A DNA stretch of 64,000 bases from Acanthococcus lagerstroemiae (GCA_031841125.1 CM063109.1:26383321-26447320); one strand, 5' to 3'. Positions 1 to 12,479 are shown, counted from the first letter of the stretch. Notes: a model not told the origin generated them from the letters alone. Made by a program: numbers and translations.

Positions 1-590
1 TATACACACATAGGAGGTATTTTCATCAACACATAGGAGATATTTCCCAATTATTAGAATTTTTAATTTCGTACAAAAACAAAGTTCTAAACTTCATACT
101 TAAAACTTGGAGGAAAAGTCTAAAAAGGAACTTCAAACTAATCTAAATGAAAACATTCAATATCTTCTAAAAAAAAAAAAAAAAAAAAAAAAGTAATAAA
201 TTGAATATCTCCCCGAAAAGAAAATAAATATATATAAAAATAAATAAATGAATCTAATACATCATCATCTTGGGCGGGTAACAAAATGTTAGTGCAGTGG
301 ACTGAGTTCTAAACTTGGTCAAAAGTTAATATCTATGGATCAAAGCAGAACAATCCAATTCCAAATTACAAGTTTTGAAATCATCACGGTTGGAATTTTC
401 AAAATGCATCTATTTCCCTGTATTTGGACCTTTTGATTTACGTTTTGGAGACAATGAATAGTTGTTTTACTACCCGGAGTTTGTAATATAGAAGTTCAAT
501 TCTTCAGGAACATACCGGCAAGGGGGCAACTAACCCCCCGTAGGAATTTTTCACTCAGCAGTTGGGAAATTTCACCATTTTAGCCAGGCG
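1..590. other. AT-rich spacer, no gene seen
   Basis: No coding potential is recognised. It holds a 22-24 base poly-A run near 170-192 and the phrase ACATAGGAGGTAT near position 8, which recurs near 1758, suggesting a small dispersed motif. Confidence 0.5.
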
Positions 591-801
591 AGTTGGGAAA
601 ATCCAACAAGTTAAAAGGTTTTTTTTTTTGCTTTGATACTTGGGAATTGAGTTGAGAAGTTGGGAAAACCCAGCAAGTCAAACGGCTCTTCTTTTGCATT
701 GATACTTGAGAATTTTGAGTTGAGTCAGTTGGAAAAATCCAACAAGTCGAAAGTTTTTTTTTTTTGTTTTGCTTTGATACTTGGGAATTCTGAGTTGAAT
801 C
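591..801. repeat. Three-unit tandem repeat, about 70 bp period
   Basis: Three consecutive diverged units start near 591, 659 and 728. Each opens with a GTTGGGAAAA-type segment, continues with CCAACAAGT and a T-rich stretch, and closes with TTGATACTTGGGAATT. A C-rich run and an A-run follow the last unit. Open frames across it on both strands come from the repeat and have no codon signature. Confidence 0.75.
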
Positions 802-980
802 AGTCGGGAATTTCACATTTTTTACCCCTCCCCCTCTCCCCCCCCCAAAAAAAAATAAAAGAAAAACTCTTCGGTACGTCCCTGCAATCCTTATAACTAA
901 ATTTGAAGTTGGATCGATTTGGTTTGGAACCACAGATTCAGATTACTCTTGAACTGAACCCTTCATGTAAATCAGCTTAC

Positions 981-1167
981 CAGGATTATCATTATTAGAA
1001 AGTATGAAGAAATTAATCTCCATCTGCGTGGAAGCCGCACTCTCTGGTAATTTGGAGCTAACAGTAAGCAGTTCCTCGTCAAAAATTTCCATAGCTTGTA
1101 GATCCAAGCTCACTAGCAATCTTTGCTCATCAATTTTAAGTCCAGGATTGTTTGACTTCATTGTTTT
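981..1167 (-). CDS. Candidate internal exon of an unidentified host gene
   Basis: On the minus strand an AG acceptor preceded by a TTATTAAAC stretch sits at 1168-1169 and a GTAAGC donor at 979-980. The 187-bp segment between them is open and encodes about 62 residues of ordinary composition, including SLDLQAMEIFDEELL and QMEINFFILSNN. It enters in phase 0 (Lys-Thr-Met) and leaves one base. The Met could also be a start. It cannot join directly to the transmembrane exon at 12480-12564, because that phase gives an early stop; if it belongs to the same gene at least one exon is missing. No family is recognised. Confidence 0.4.
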
Positions 1168-1440
1168 CTGTTTAATAACCGTTTAAATTAATTTTTATTG
1201 AGTCTATGGCATTGAATTCAGGAGCTGTGAAATTTATTGCAATCTTACCTTATTTCAAACGCTGAATGCTTTTACTATGAAGTGTTGCATCAGCTCACGG
1301 TTCATCCATAGAAAATTATAAAGATTTTTGTAATTTTTAATTTAAATTGTATGACCAAACGAGACAAATTAATGAGAAAATAAGGTAAGTTATTCCTAAC
1401 TTCTTATCATAAAGACACGAAACGCACATATAGGAGATAA

Positions 1441-1723
1441 CATGGGCGCCGACATGGCACTTTTTAGGGGGGCAAAGCCCCCATCCAATAAAAACTTTGG
1501 AAGGGTGACGCCCCCCCCCATTATTTTCAACTCAATAATGGAAAAAGTACAACAAATTTTACCATCAATGTTTAAATTTAAGAAAACAATAAGAAATCGA
1601 GTGAGAATAAAATCGATAATACCGAAATATCAGACGCGCCTCAATAAAATAATCAATGAAGAAATCGCGCTCAGCTGATTCTGCCCCCCCCCCCCCAATA
1701 TTTTCCATAAGTCGGCGCCTATG
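1441..1723. mobile_element. hAT-type MITE with 8-bp TSD
   Basis: This is a 283-bp element with imperfect terminal inverted repeats, CATGGGCGCCGAC at the left and the complement of CATAGGCGCCGAC at the right. It is flanked by the direct 8-bp duplication GGAGATAA (1433-1440 and 1724-1731). An 8-bp TSD is typical of the hAT superfamily. Each end has a run of C or G just inside. It has no coding capacity, so it would depend on a transposase supplied elsewhere. Confidence 0.8.
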
Positions 1724-1890
1724 GGAGATAATATTTGCAACCACAATTTTGGGCATATTGACATAGGAGGTATCGAAAGCGCTCTTTGGCGACGAAAAAA
1801 TTAATTAGATCGACTCCTTCTGGGTAGACTTTGCCCTAATTCCGTTCTTCGTCTTCAATATAGTATTAATAATGGTAATTGGAATATGCA

Positions 1891-2511
1891 TATAAGACTA
1901 GAACGGAATAGCCTTTAAATCACGCTTCTAAGATTACAGTAAGAACACTGAATCAACAAAAAGCTACAGTTCCGAGGGTGTAGACCACGACATATCGTAG
2001 CTCGGATAACAACTGTTATACGGACCTACTATATATCTCATACACTGCACGAATCTATCTGCGAGTATCATCGCAACCAAGATTTCGGCGTGACGGAATC
2101 TTACATCCCCCCACTTTGGGAAGGGAGTCACCGACAACTGAGAATGACACCGGGATCTCCGCTCTCTTTCTTTTATAATCAAAATCGTCCGGCATTCTCA
2201 GGCGGCACCGGAAACTGTCTAGTAAGGGACTTCTACCCTGTATTTAGTCCAGTACGTTCCGGTTATCTCACAGGACAGAACTGTTTTTGTTAATTTGTAA
2301 GACTAGAACGGAATAGCATTTAAATCACGCTTCTAAGATTGCAGTGAGAACACTGAATCAACAAAAAGCTACAGGTTCCGAGGGTGTAGACCACGACATG
2401 TCGTAGCTCGGATAACAACTGTTACATCGACCTACTATATATCTCGTACACTGCACGAATCTATCTACGAGTATCATCGCAACCAAGATTTCGGCGTGAC
2501 GGAATCTTACA
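1891..2511 (-). mobile_element. TRIM-like miniature LTR element
   Basis: Two direct repeats, 1891-2105 and 2296-2511 (215-216 bp, roughly 95% identical by eye), flank a 190-bp non-coding interior. The right copy begins TGTAAGA and ends TCTTACA, the TG...CA inverted ends of LTRs; the left copy starts TA, apparently a mutation. TGCA lies directly outside both ends (1887-1890 and 2512-2515) and can be a 4-bp TSD. Read on the minus strand, a purine tract AAAGTGGGGGGA abuts the downstream LTR, as a polypurine tract would. No convincing primer binding site was found. A plain tandem duplication is the alternative, but does not explain the ends or the TSD. Confidence 0.6.
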
Positions 2512-2747
2512 TGCAAATCTTCAACGATCTGTCGATGGTTCGAATTATTACAGGCCTTGCCAAGAAATTAAGGATTTTCAATTTATCACACTATCATGAC
2601 TGCTTCTTCTTTTTTTTTACATGGATGTGTCTCATGTTCTTCACTTGAGAAAATCTCGGCATGTACACAATGGCTATGGCGTAGCCGATTTACCTATATT
2701 AACAATTTGTTAACGCAATAATAAGTGTATGAAACTTTTCAGTTGCA

Positions 2748-3655
2748 TTTTGCCGGGCAACTACATTTCGGATTCGGGCTTACGTTTTCCCGTGCACACC
2801 TGAGGAAACCCGAATCACAAAAATCTAAATCCAAATCCGAATTGGAACTCCGCCCCGAATCCTAGCTCGATCTTCAAAAACCCAAGTGCAATCGAACCGT
2901 GTACACCCAAAACTCGGTTTTAAAAGAACTTGAACTCTTTAAACTGAAAACGAAAGTATCGGACTCGATCGCAGTTACACTGGATGAAGAACCGAACCAG
3001 GTCCCCATAAAAATTGATAGGGTTCCACATCCGTGACTCACATCCTGAAGGTGTTGATCACGCTCCAATCACCATTTTTTAACATTTCGAAGGAACTGAA
3101 ACAGCGTCATGACAGATTTACGGCGTTTGGAGTATGCAATTTTATTAACATTCCGAGGGCGTTGCAATTATGCAATTATATTAACACTCTAGCCATGTTG
3201 TTGCTGCATTCGAATTTGAAGTACAACAAATTAATTCAAGTTATGTTTAATGCTCTTCGACGTTCTTCCGGACTACTTCAAGACCATATTATCCCAGGCT
3301 CGATCGAGACATTTAAAAGAGTTTTCTGATTGGTTCAAGACTCTTCAAGATCTTCAAGATTTTTTTCGGACTCACAACATTAGACATTTTCTTGAACGCT
3401 TTTAAAACTTTATTCAGTCTTTTCTAAACATTTTAGGAATCAAAACTTGAACCATTTTTCTGAAAGAACGTCTGAGAGAGGCTTCATGTGTTTCCTACCC
3501 GCCTTAATGAGTTTCAAGGTATCTCGAAACAGTCTGAAAATGTTAAACGTCCGAATCATATATAGAATCGTATAAAAGTCTTAATCGAGTTTGGAATAGT
3601 TTTAAAACGAGTCTTCTGAAGGAGTTTTGATTCCTAAAAAAGTAAGGCTACATAC
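2748..3655 (+). repeat. Dispersed repeat family, copy 1
   Basis: The block beginning TTGCCGGGCAACTACATTTC, with later CAGTTACACTGGATGAAGAA and CATGACAGATTTACGGCG segments, recurs at 46002-46361 and continues at 47090 onward after an R1-type insertion. It grades into a degenerate region rich in AAGACT and GAGTCTT phrases. Relative to copy 2, the stretch from about 3470 to 3650 is inverted: the phrases TTTAGGAATCAA and GGCGGGTAGGAAAC occur on the opposite strand. It is non-coding, and its class is unknown. Confidence 0.75.
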
Positions 3656-4379
3656 ACGACCCACAGCAATCTAGACTGAAATTCTAGCTTGACAAAAATT
3701 GAAAAGTCATGAGTCGGAGAATGTACGCGACAAGTGTATGAACTGGTTGTATTTGAACCAAATGACTCGTACTTGGCTACAGTTCGAAAAAGGAACACGT
3801 TGCTTTGTTGTTATACTAACGCAACCATGCAAATTTTGATAATAGCCCTATTATAGTGGAAATACGTATTGGCGAGTCAAAACAGTGGTGAAATGAAAAA
3901 AAGTAGATTATTGTAGTTAGATTGAGGTAGTACATTATGTAGTATCTCACTATGTGTATTTATCGTTTTTTTGATACTTAATACGAACATACTGCGCTTG
4001 AAAAGTAAGTAATTTCAATTCATTATAGAAAATCAGTCAATACAAAATGTTGTTAAAAGTTGTTGCGTCGAGTGGAGTCATGTGAACAACATATTATCAA
4101 ATCGGTTCCAGGTTTGTCCAGGCTTGGAAATATTTAGAAAATGCCGAAATAACTTTTAATAAGAGTTGTGTTATTAATACATTTGGAGATAAAAACAGTT
4201 CAAAATAGATTTTTGTTCTGCTTTATTAAAAATATTGTCACCAAGTAAAATTTTTTAAGCGAATCAGTATTTCTTTATTTTTTTAGGTATTAAAATCAAC
4301 TTCGATGGTTTTAATTTTCAGAAATGAGTGAAATATTGATTTCAAATGGATACTCGTATCGCAGGATAAGAAAGCACAA
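3656..4379. other. AT-rich spacer, no gene seen
   Basis: No reading frame, repeat boundary or splice-bounded exon could be supported here. Confidence 0.4.
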
Positions 4380-5885
4380 ATTTCATTGAATGTCAAATTT
4401 GATATCGTCAGAAGTGCGCGAACTTCTGTTACAACGTGTTAAAAAAAATTAAGCTGACTTCAACAAACCAAACTGGGAGTGACTATGATAAAAAAGGTGT
4501 CAGTTATTGAAAAAAGACTCTTATCGTTTCTGTCAAATTTGTAAAAAATATGAAAAGAAGCAAGATCAGAGATGGTACATATACTTCGAGCAAAGAAATC
4601 AACCATGGCTGTAAAGAGATTTCAATATGACTGCCTTTCGATGCACCGGAAAGTGTTGATGAAATTGTTGGTGGTCGTGGGAGGCTACGAGTCAAGATTT
4701 CTTATGCGTCTGTTCGAACTAAAAAGAGACGTACAGAATCTCTCCGTTAGTCGGTAGGTCCTGAGCTACTATATCAAGCTACAGTTCATCAACTATATGT
4801 GGAAGGAAAATGATCCGCATCGCACATTATATCCCAAGCAACTCAGTTTCCACCTAGAAGACCAGTGAAAATGAAAAGACGCATAAATTTATGAAGACAC
4901 CAAAAACCAACGAAAAAGAGCAGCGATAAAGCATTATCCTTAATGATAGACTGTCACCTGATAAAGGGACCCATGTGAAAAATTAGGAGGAAATGCCAAA
5001 AACTTGAATGCTGACATAATATCCTGCCTACAATGATATTTTTGAAGCAAAAAAGCGATGTTATCCAAATGATATCGAAATGGCAGAACATGGCGAGTAT
5101 TTGAAGAACTTTTTGCGATACCTATTTAAATCTTGGAATCTCTTCAATTTCAAGTCGTTTGTTTTTGTTTGTTTGTTTGTTTGATTTCCCCCCCCCCTCC
5201 TTTTAGATAGAAGCATCTGTACCTCTTCAAGAACTACTGAATCATACTGTTAACGTTAAAAATAGGTATATATGCCGCCGCTGATGAACCGCATTGACGA
5301 CCAATTATTTAGGCGAGGTGACTTCCCTCTACCCCGCCATGTTCACTAAGGGTCTGAGCGACGAAGCGCGATATAGCTCCGAATCCTGTTTTTTCTAAAT
5401 CGTCGTACTAGAAAGTTTGTACATTGTAATTCGTTAGAAACCCGTATCTCGTAGGAGTTCACTCGATGTAGTCAATCGTAGTCTATCGTGATTCGTCGCA
5501 CTCTCGTAGTCCTTTCGGTTGTAACTACCCTTAAGAACGCTTTATGTTCGAAAATGTGACAATATACGGTTACGTATTAATTTCGCGATTTATTTTCTCT
5601 CATTTTAATGAAACACATACTACCAGAAGAATTTGCCAAACTCTCATTTGTGAAGAAGAAGGCTTCACAAATTCGATATCAAAGATTACCATGTATTGGA
5701 AATGGGGTTGCGATGGAACATCAGGGATGAATGAGTACACGCAGCTGTTCACTGATGCAGATCCTGTTATGTCACCTGATAAGACTGATCAAGATACTTC
5801 TCTCGAAATCTCAAAAAAGCACTTATTCGTATTTTCAGTTCTTCCGCTGCGATTATTAGGAATAACAACGCTTTCCTTTCGTTGA
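4380..5885 (+). pseudogene. Decayed RAG1/Transib-like transposase remnant (tentative)
   Basis: Plus-strand pieces in shifting frames recall the insect protein family related to RAG1/Transib transposases. Near 4630-4740 there is a GRGRL...RTKKRRTESLR patch, near 5030-5100 a YNDIFEAKKRCYPND patch, and at 5690-5735 KWGCDGTSGMNEY, followed by FSVLPLRLLG at about 5840. Order and spacing fit one protein with an internal disruption: 5268-5540 shows no similarity to the rest and may be an insertion. Many stops and frameshifts mean it is dead. Assignment is from memory of family motifs; a different DDE family remains possible. Confidence 0.4.
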
Positions 5886-5989
5886 TCAGTTTCGATTAAG
5901 AATGGATTTTTACTATGAATTTTGGCCCGCCATCGCCGAAGAATTCATGATCTTACTCAAACAAACTGATGTAAAATGGTTGAATATGG

Positions 5990-6375
5990 AGGAGGGCCTT
6001 CAAAGAGCTCAAATTGAAAAAAATGATCTCAAAGTCGTATATTTATTATAAAATTTTCAAAAATTTTATTAGGAAGGGCTTCAAGGGGAGGGGGTCTAAT
6101 TTCAAAAATAATGTCAAATTCTCAATCTACGCCCCAAAATATGTAATTTTTGACATGTCACATAAATTTTTATTGTAAAATTTCCGGAAATTTTATTTGG
6201 TGGGCTTCACAACGGGGAGGATCTACCTCCCAAAATAGTATGTAACTTTTGATATATCACACCAGTATATTGTAAAATTTCTAAAAATGTTATTGAGGTG
6301 GGCCTCAAGAACGGTCCAATTTGAAAAATAATACCAAATTCGTAATCTATGGCCCAAAAAAATGTAACTTTTGAT
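5990..6375 (+). repeat. Degenerate tandem repeat, about 95-125 bp units
   Basis: Three diverged units share the phrases TTGTAAAATTTC..AAATTTTATT, GGGCTTCAA and ATGTAACTTTTGATAT, anchored near 6048, 6174 and 6270. A fourth partial unit precedes them. It is non-coding. Confidence 0.55.
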
Positions 6376-6599
6376 ATATGGCGACAGAAATGTTTTCCAT
6401 CTCAGTGGCTATAAAATAGCAGTCGTTGTCCCAATTATAAGCCCAGAAATGATCGTCATCAAACTACATTCTACTGACCAATCGCCCTCACCTGCATTCC
6501 TTCTCATGGTCCACGATGAGAAAATTCATTGTTGTGGCTCAAGAAATTTTCAAAACACCCTCCCCATTCACATGGTGACAATGAATTGAGTCAAATGTC

Positions 6600-9363
6600 A
6601 GAAGTACTAGCGGACAACCAGACTTCAACTATTTCCAGCAAATACTCGTAAATTTGAAAAAAGACTTGCTTTTAAAAAAATAATAAATAATAATAATAAA
6701 AACTATGCTTTGAGAAGTACCCAATAGATGAACTAACTTTGTACGAGTCATAAAAATAAGTATACATTATACATATTAAAATTTTCAATTTTCCCTTTTT
6801 TTTGGGGGGGGGGGTCACATTTTAATACAAATAAGTTCACAAAAAAGTTACCTCATTCAGAATAGCTGTTCCTAATACGGCCCAAAATTACTTCTTTTTT
6901 TTTCTGGAAAGCGTTTCCTCAGCCCCTCTCCGGTAAAAAGTAAAAACAAAATGGTCATTTTCTGAAGAAAACTTTGAAGTTTCATCCCCTAGAAATAGTT
7001 TTTCAAAACATCAATTCTGTGGCAAGTTATTTTTCACAGTGAGACTTATAGGGCACCAGTATATCATTTTTTTAAATTTTTGTATTACTCTTGTATGAAA
7101 TCAGCGAAGCTGAACCCATTTCAATCACGCTTCACACAAAGCAGCGATTAGACGGTTTCAATCGTTCGATTTTTGTGAAACTTCGGCGTACAAATTTCGT
7201 TTTCAGTTTTCAGTACCCACTGATACCAGAGTGGAGCAGAGTGGCGTCATCGTAAATCTGCGAAATGTCGAGATACATCGGACCTACTGTTTGTCTCGGC
7301 GGTATTTAAACGGGATATACCGTAATGGATTGTCGCAGTTTGGGTAAAGTTTTCTCCGTTGATAAGGAAACGACGAATGGGTGAGATGGTCGGGATACGG
7401 CATTATGAGCCTATAATTCGGTTCGCGGCAGTCGGCGTATAAAATAGGACGATTAAACGTAGAAGCGAATGTATAAATAACGAAAAGAAAGTCGCAAATG
7501 TTCGTGCGAGGGGCTCGCCTCGCGTCACCCTGCGCTGGTTTAAGCCACCGTCTTTTTCGGAAAATATTTCGAAGTCGCAAGCGGGTTCGGAAGTGTATAA
7601 TATGATTCCTAATCTCTGAACTTTATCGAAACCTTCGAGGGTTCAAGGACATAGCCGATCGTCTGTTAGATTCGAGGAGGGTGAAATTTTCCCGATTGGA
7701 AAATTACAAATTTGCGGGGACATTCGGGAAATTGAAAAAATTCAGCTCTTAGAGTAATAATCGTTTCAAGCTGTGTTTTATTCTGGCGAGTCGATCCCTA
7801 GAGGGCATTTTCGATGAAAAAAAGATCAGTTTTTCGAGTATTCAACTTCTGTTCTCATTCATTACGATCACATGTATTTCGTCGTTAATTCACATCCCTA
7901 TACCGAAAAACAAAAAGAATTTTCCGATAGCGGACAGTCAGACACAACTTAAAAACTTATATTTTGTTTTCCGGAGCCACCTGCTGTTAGAAAATTATCT
8001 CGTAGTGCTGCCCATTGATTCTGTAACTTAATTTTAGGGTAACCTTTTTTGGGGGGAGGGGGAGTAGGAATCCTTTGCGGTACTCTGTCATTTGGTTTCT
8101 GCAACCGAAAAACTACTCTCATTAAAAAATTTCTGATTATTATTACATAGATTGCTATCGCGAATTAACTTGTAAATTAGGTAAAACTTTGCGCTCGATC
8201 CAGTAAAACTTAAATACTGAAAAGAAATAAATTATACTAAAAGTGCCAATTTAGCGAAGAAACATCGAAATATCTCACTTATCGACACAAAGCGTGAAAC
8301 GTTTCTGGACCCCTCGCACACAGAGTAGTTGGAAAATAGAAGAGGGAGGGTGAGAAAAATTTAATTCGCGATGGGAGTTTATCTGCACGTTTTTGAGGCT
8401 CTCCGAATTCAATTTGAAAATTAATTTTCGGATCCAACTCGTTACAGTGCCACCGAAGCGAGTTGAGATTAAATAATAGTCATTCTTTCGAGAATTACTT
8501 GTACAATTTCATCCTTTAGCGACCCTAAGAATGAAATAAACTTCGAAAATATTTAATGGGGACTAAGTAGGCATTTTTCGACAGTGAAAACGAAATGACG
8601 TAGTGTCCCGAAAACAATTCTCACTTTGCCAAAATTTGGACCATCCCACTAGGTATATGAATTTCACAATTTCCCGGAATAGAGGTATAATGTAAATGTT
8701 GGTTTAGGGTCTTTTCTCGGTACACATGTTGAGTGGCACTAATCACAAATCAGTTTGGGTGAACTCAAATCTAAACACGCCAGGTAATACAAGCAATATG
8801 GCGTAGCCAAGAGGAGATGTCTGGACTAACCTCCTTTGCGACTTCTTTAAATAATGGTTTTTCTAATTTTAGCACCCCCTCAACAACCCCCCTCCGCTTT
8901 GGTCAAAACTAGACCACCTCTAACACAAGACTGATTACGCTACTGAATACAAAAATTTAAAAAAACTGATTTGCGAGAAAGTTTTCGAAGAAAAGTTCTT
9001 GTTAAAGAAAAACTTCATCTTGAAAAAAATGGTTTTCTCAAAAGAATATGTTTTTCGGAGGGGACAAAAGTAAATTACTAATTATGTTGATGATTTCCAA
9101 TTTCAAAAGTCACAATGAGAATTACAGTGGATATACTTCCACAAAAGTGAACCGTAAATGCAAGTTAAGATATTTAAACTTGTGGAGCAATAAAGTCCCT
9201 TTTTTTTTCCTAATTTCGAAAAACACGAAATTAGAATCACAGGAATGTCTTTTTATTATGTTTATAATTCTCAGGCCTCGGATTTCTAGGCGCTAAACAC
9301 TCAAAGAGAGGCCGTATTAAAAGTCTCTCACAAAACCTCAATAGTCCATACTAGGGCTGTTAA
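6600..9363. other. Unique-looking spacer, no gene seen
   Basis: This stretch has mixed AT-rich DNA with a slightly GC-richer, CpG-containing patch around 7080-7640. Two G-runs (about 6805-6814 and 8052-8062) are the only simple repeats of note. Short open frames, including a minus-strand one at 7284-7580, lack splice borders or recognisable motifs. Confidence 0.4.
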
Positions 9364-9535
9364 GGGGTCTAGTTGGCCGAGAGGATAGCGCGTTGGTCTC
9401 GGAATCCGGAGGCTTCGGGTTCGAGCTCACGTAGCAACTAGCCAGATTGCGACCTAGGCCTGTTTTTCGACTAGAAGGGAAGAGAGCTACGACAGCCCCA
9501 ACAGCCTCCCTAACGTCTCTCAGATAATGCTCGAT
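9364..9535 (+). mobile_element. tRNA-derived SINE, copy 1
   Basis: The head resembles a tRNA gene: an A-box-like TAGTTGGCCGAGAGG and a B box GGGTTCGAGC about 45 bp later, matching an internal RNA polymerase III promoter. It is followed by a tRNA-unrelated tail (CGACCTAGGCC, ACAGCCTCCC, AATGCTCGA). The same head-plus-tail architecture recurs at 28067-28240, so this is a SINE family rather than a true tRNA gene. No clean cloverleaf or anticodon stem could be drawn. Confidence 0.7.
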
Positions 9536-9654
9536 AGAAAACATGTTTCAAAGAAAAAACTGTATTCTCTCCCAAAACATGTTTCCTAAAAATAATTTCA
9601 AAAAAAAAAAAACTTCCATCATCCAATCTACGTGAAAAAAACACTAAATCTTAG

Positions 9655-10142
9655 GAAAAACTCGGTTCGCTAAAAATTAACCCTATCTCAATAGATCTAA
9701 CTTCCGCTATTCGCCAGACCATTTTGCGTAAGTGGTTCAAAGAGTGGCGATATCAAGCCTTTCGGCACAAAAATCTCGAACAAATCCAGCTTACACATGT
9801 CCCCCGGTCAACGTCCCAACGCTCCTCCCGCCGAGAGGAAGTTATTATCACCCGCCTAAGGATTGGACATACACGCCTCACAATACACTTTATCTCACTA
9901 ACCTTCATCCCCTCAACTGGCCACACTGCGAAGATGAATGCTCTCTCACCGTGGACCACCTCTTCTCACATCCCTCCCTTACCTGCCTTTGTAACTCTCA
10001 CCGCGTCCCATATAGTCGAATTTTGGCCCTCTCCACCTCCCAGAAACACATAAACAACACCCTGAACTACCTTTCCGCTACTAGATACCTCTGCGACATT
10101 ATAGATTACAACCTTTTCCGGGTCCATAGCCCAAGAGTGTAG
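9655..10142 (+). pseudogene. Jockey-clade-like LINE, reverse transcriptase C-terminal tail
   Basis: The first reading frame carries the linker typical of Jockey/I-group LINE ORF2 proteins (LRKWFKEW, then ITRLRIGHTRLT). After a frameshift near 9890, a second frame continues with the zinc-knuckle segment PHCEDECSLTVDHLFSHPSLTC in CxxxC-H-C arrangement and ends at 10142. Endonuclease and polymerase domains are absent, so this is a 5'-truncated dead copy. The clade is inferred from the RLRIGHT motif and could be a neighbouring one. Confidence 0.65.
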
Positions 10143-12479
10143 CTTCGTGACTCGATAATAATAACTTCGAAAAGAAAATTACTTAAAAAGAAAAAAAATG
10201 CCATCGCCTGAGAAACACTGTTTTCTAAATAGTTTTCTGAAAAAAACATCCTTCTCCCCAAGGAATTTTCTTTTTTCTTTAAAAAAAAAAACAACAAAAC
10301 ACCTTTTCTTAATAAAAACAACACTTCTGTCTTAAAAAAGTTTTCCCAAAAAAACATTCCTCGCACAAAACGAAGAATTTTCTCCACTGTCAACATTTTT
10401 CCCAACAAAGAAACACATACAAACCTAGTGATTAAAATTTTCTTGAAAAAAATAATTTGAAGCCGGTGCGCAAGAGGGTTGAAGTTTAACATAGGCTGCA
10501 ATATTTTCCTAAGAATAATTTTACAAGAAGCGTTTTTCGAGCAAAAAAAAAAAATTTTTTCCCCTTAACATGAAAGGCTCGATAGGAAATTTATTTAAAA
10601 GAATTTCTCGGAATGTGAGCATGAAAGGCTTTAAAATGGGGCTATAAGGATCTGTTAATGACTGTCCTTCACTCAATAATAATTGAAGTAATGCCACGTT
10701 ACAACATATTTTTATAATTTCACTGAATTACATAAGGGTTTCCTAGACGCACCCTTACCCCCAAGAAAGCCGAAAGCGGCTTAAATCGTAAAAACTGGGG
10801 TTAGTAGTCTTCACTGCATCGATTCTAGAATTTTTTCAGTCACCGGATTGATTTCTGAGTTCATCTAAGCTGCGATTTCTTTCAAGAAGGCTCAGAGGAA
10901 ACTATAGCCTGAAATTTACAAGTTTTAAATCAGTGGGCTCTGATTGTAGTTCCCTGCGAAGCGTTTTGTGAAAAGCTTATAGGAGAAATGATACCAGCGA
11001 TTCCTAAAACCCAATGTTCGATATCCACTTATTCAATCTTCGAATGGGGGTGGGTGTGCACGTATACAATGTACCTCAAAAATTGGTTAAGCAAATCCGA
11101 AATCCAAACAGAAAAGTACCACTCGACATTTATTGGATTAACACTGGGTGAAAGATATCATTTCATTAACAGATCTCCACAGCCTTATGCTAAACACCCA
11201 CACACCCGCTACACGAAATTTTCTACGAAAAACTAATTTCCTGTCAAAACTCGTGTATTAATTTAAGAAAATCAAATTTTTTGGGTAAAATCATTTTTTT
11301 TTTTTTAAACATTATTTTATGAGTTATTTGCAAGGAAAATTCATTCTTTTCATTAAGTTTAATTTGGGACCCATTTATCGGCCCACAATGGTAATGTTGA
11401 ATTCACGAAAGAAATATGCTGTTTGCACGAAATATATAAATGACAAGCGCAGTAACAAGTACGAAACAGAAAAAGAAAGAGTTTGAAGAAAAAATTAAAC
11501 TTCAGAACGCAATATAATTCACTTACACACGATAAAATAAAATACGCCCGGAATTTTAATACCTTCTACACACAATGAAAAAAAGAGACACGATATTACT
11601 GCGCCCGAAATAAAAAGTTTAAATTCTCGGCCTCCATCATACTTGCCACAAATTTACAATTGCGCACAAATTAATGTAAAAATCAAATTTTGGAGCAATA
11701 AAAATCTATGAATCGATTCTCCGCTTCCTCAGGAGCCACAAATTTAGATTAAGAGCCAAACCGATATCAGAAACGAATTCGTTGAGTTCGAAACCCCTCG
11801 ATGATCTCGATGGGGTCATTCGCATAAATAATAGGTCTAAAAATTCCTAATGTACTGTAATAATGGGTAATTTTTACACGCCCACTCTTTTTTTGTTCTC
11901 TCAACCCGAGCCCTGAAATCCGGCCTTTCGAGCATTACCTCAGAGTTCCCCGCTATGGCGTTTCTAGAGTACTTAAGAAAAAATTCTTAATGGCCGTTTT
12001 TATAGAAAATTGGATCCCTCTTAAACTCATGGATCTCCTATCTCCACGAGTATGTACGTTATCCGCGATGACGTATAATTTTTGTGTTTAAACAACATAA
12101 TATACCGTATGCAAGTCATTTCGTGATGTCGATTTTAAAACTCGTCATTTAAACTTTTTTTTTTCGTGGTTTCACATTTCGTTCAATCACACTTTTTATT
12201 TCGTGCTATTTAATACTTCCCGTTTAATTTCAACTCCATATTGTGCAACAGCTAAAATGTTTCTCTTCAGAAAACATGGCTACTGGGTTTTCACACGAAT
12301 ATACACCACTTTTGTGGGAGGGGGAGCAAAAATCAGGGAAGAAGTAAAATGAGCGCCACCCAACCGTATTATACGCACGCACTTTTCGGTAATACTCATG
12401 TGCTTATGCACAACCATATTTTCTCGGTAAAAATATGTAGCTAACTTATAATGTTCATAACGGAATGAAACATACTCAC
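10143..12479. other. AT-rich intronic spacer, no gene seen
   Basis: A- and T-rich stretches dominate 10150-10560, probably partly the tail of the LINE above. No motif, terminal inverted repeat or splice-bounded exon was identified in the remainder. If the exon chain described for 12480-49585 is right, this lies in the intron downstream of the transmembrane exon. Confidence 0.4.

Noticed and set aside
7284..7580. 98-residue minus-strand frame
   Set aside because: No splice borders, domain or compositional support despite being in a slightly GC-richer patch.
9364..9440. True tRNA gene
   Set aside because: B box present but no convincing acceptor or anticodon stem, and the same head with a unique tail recurs at 28067, so SINE is the better call.
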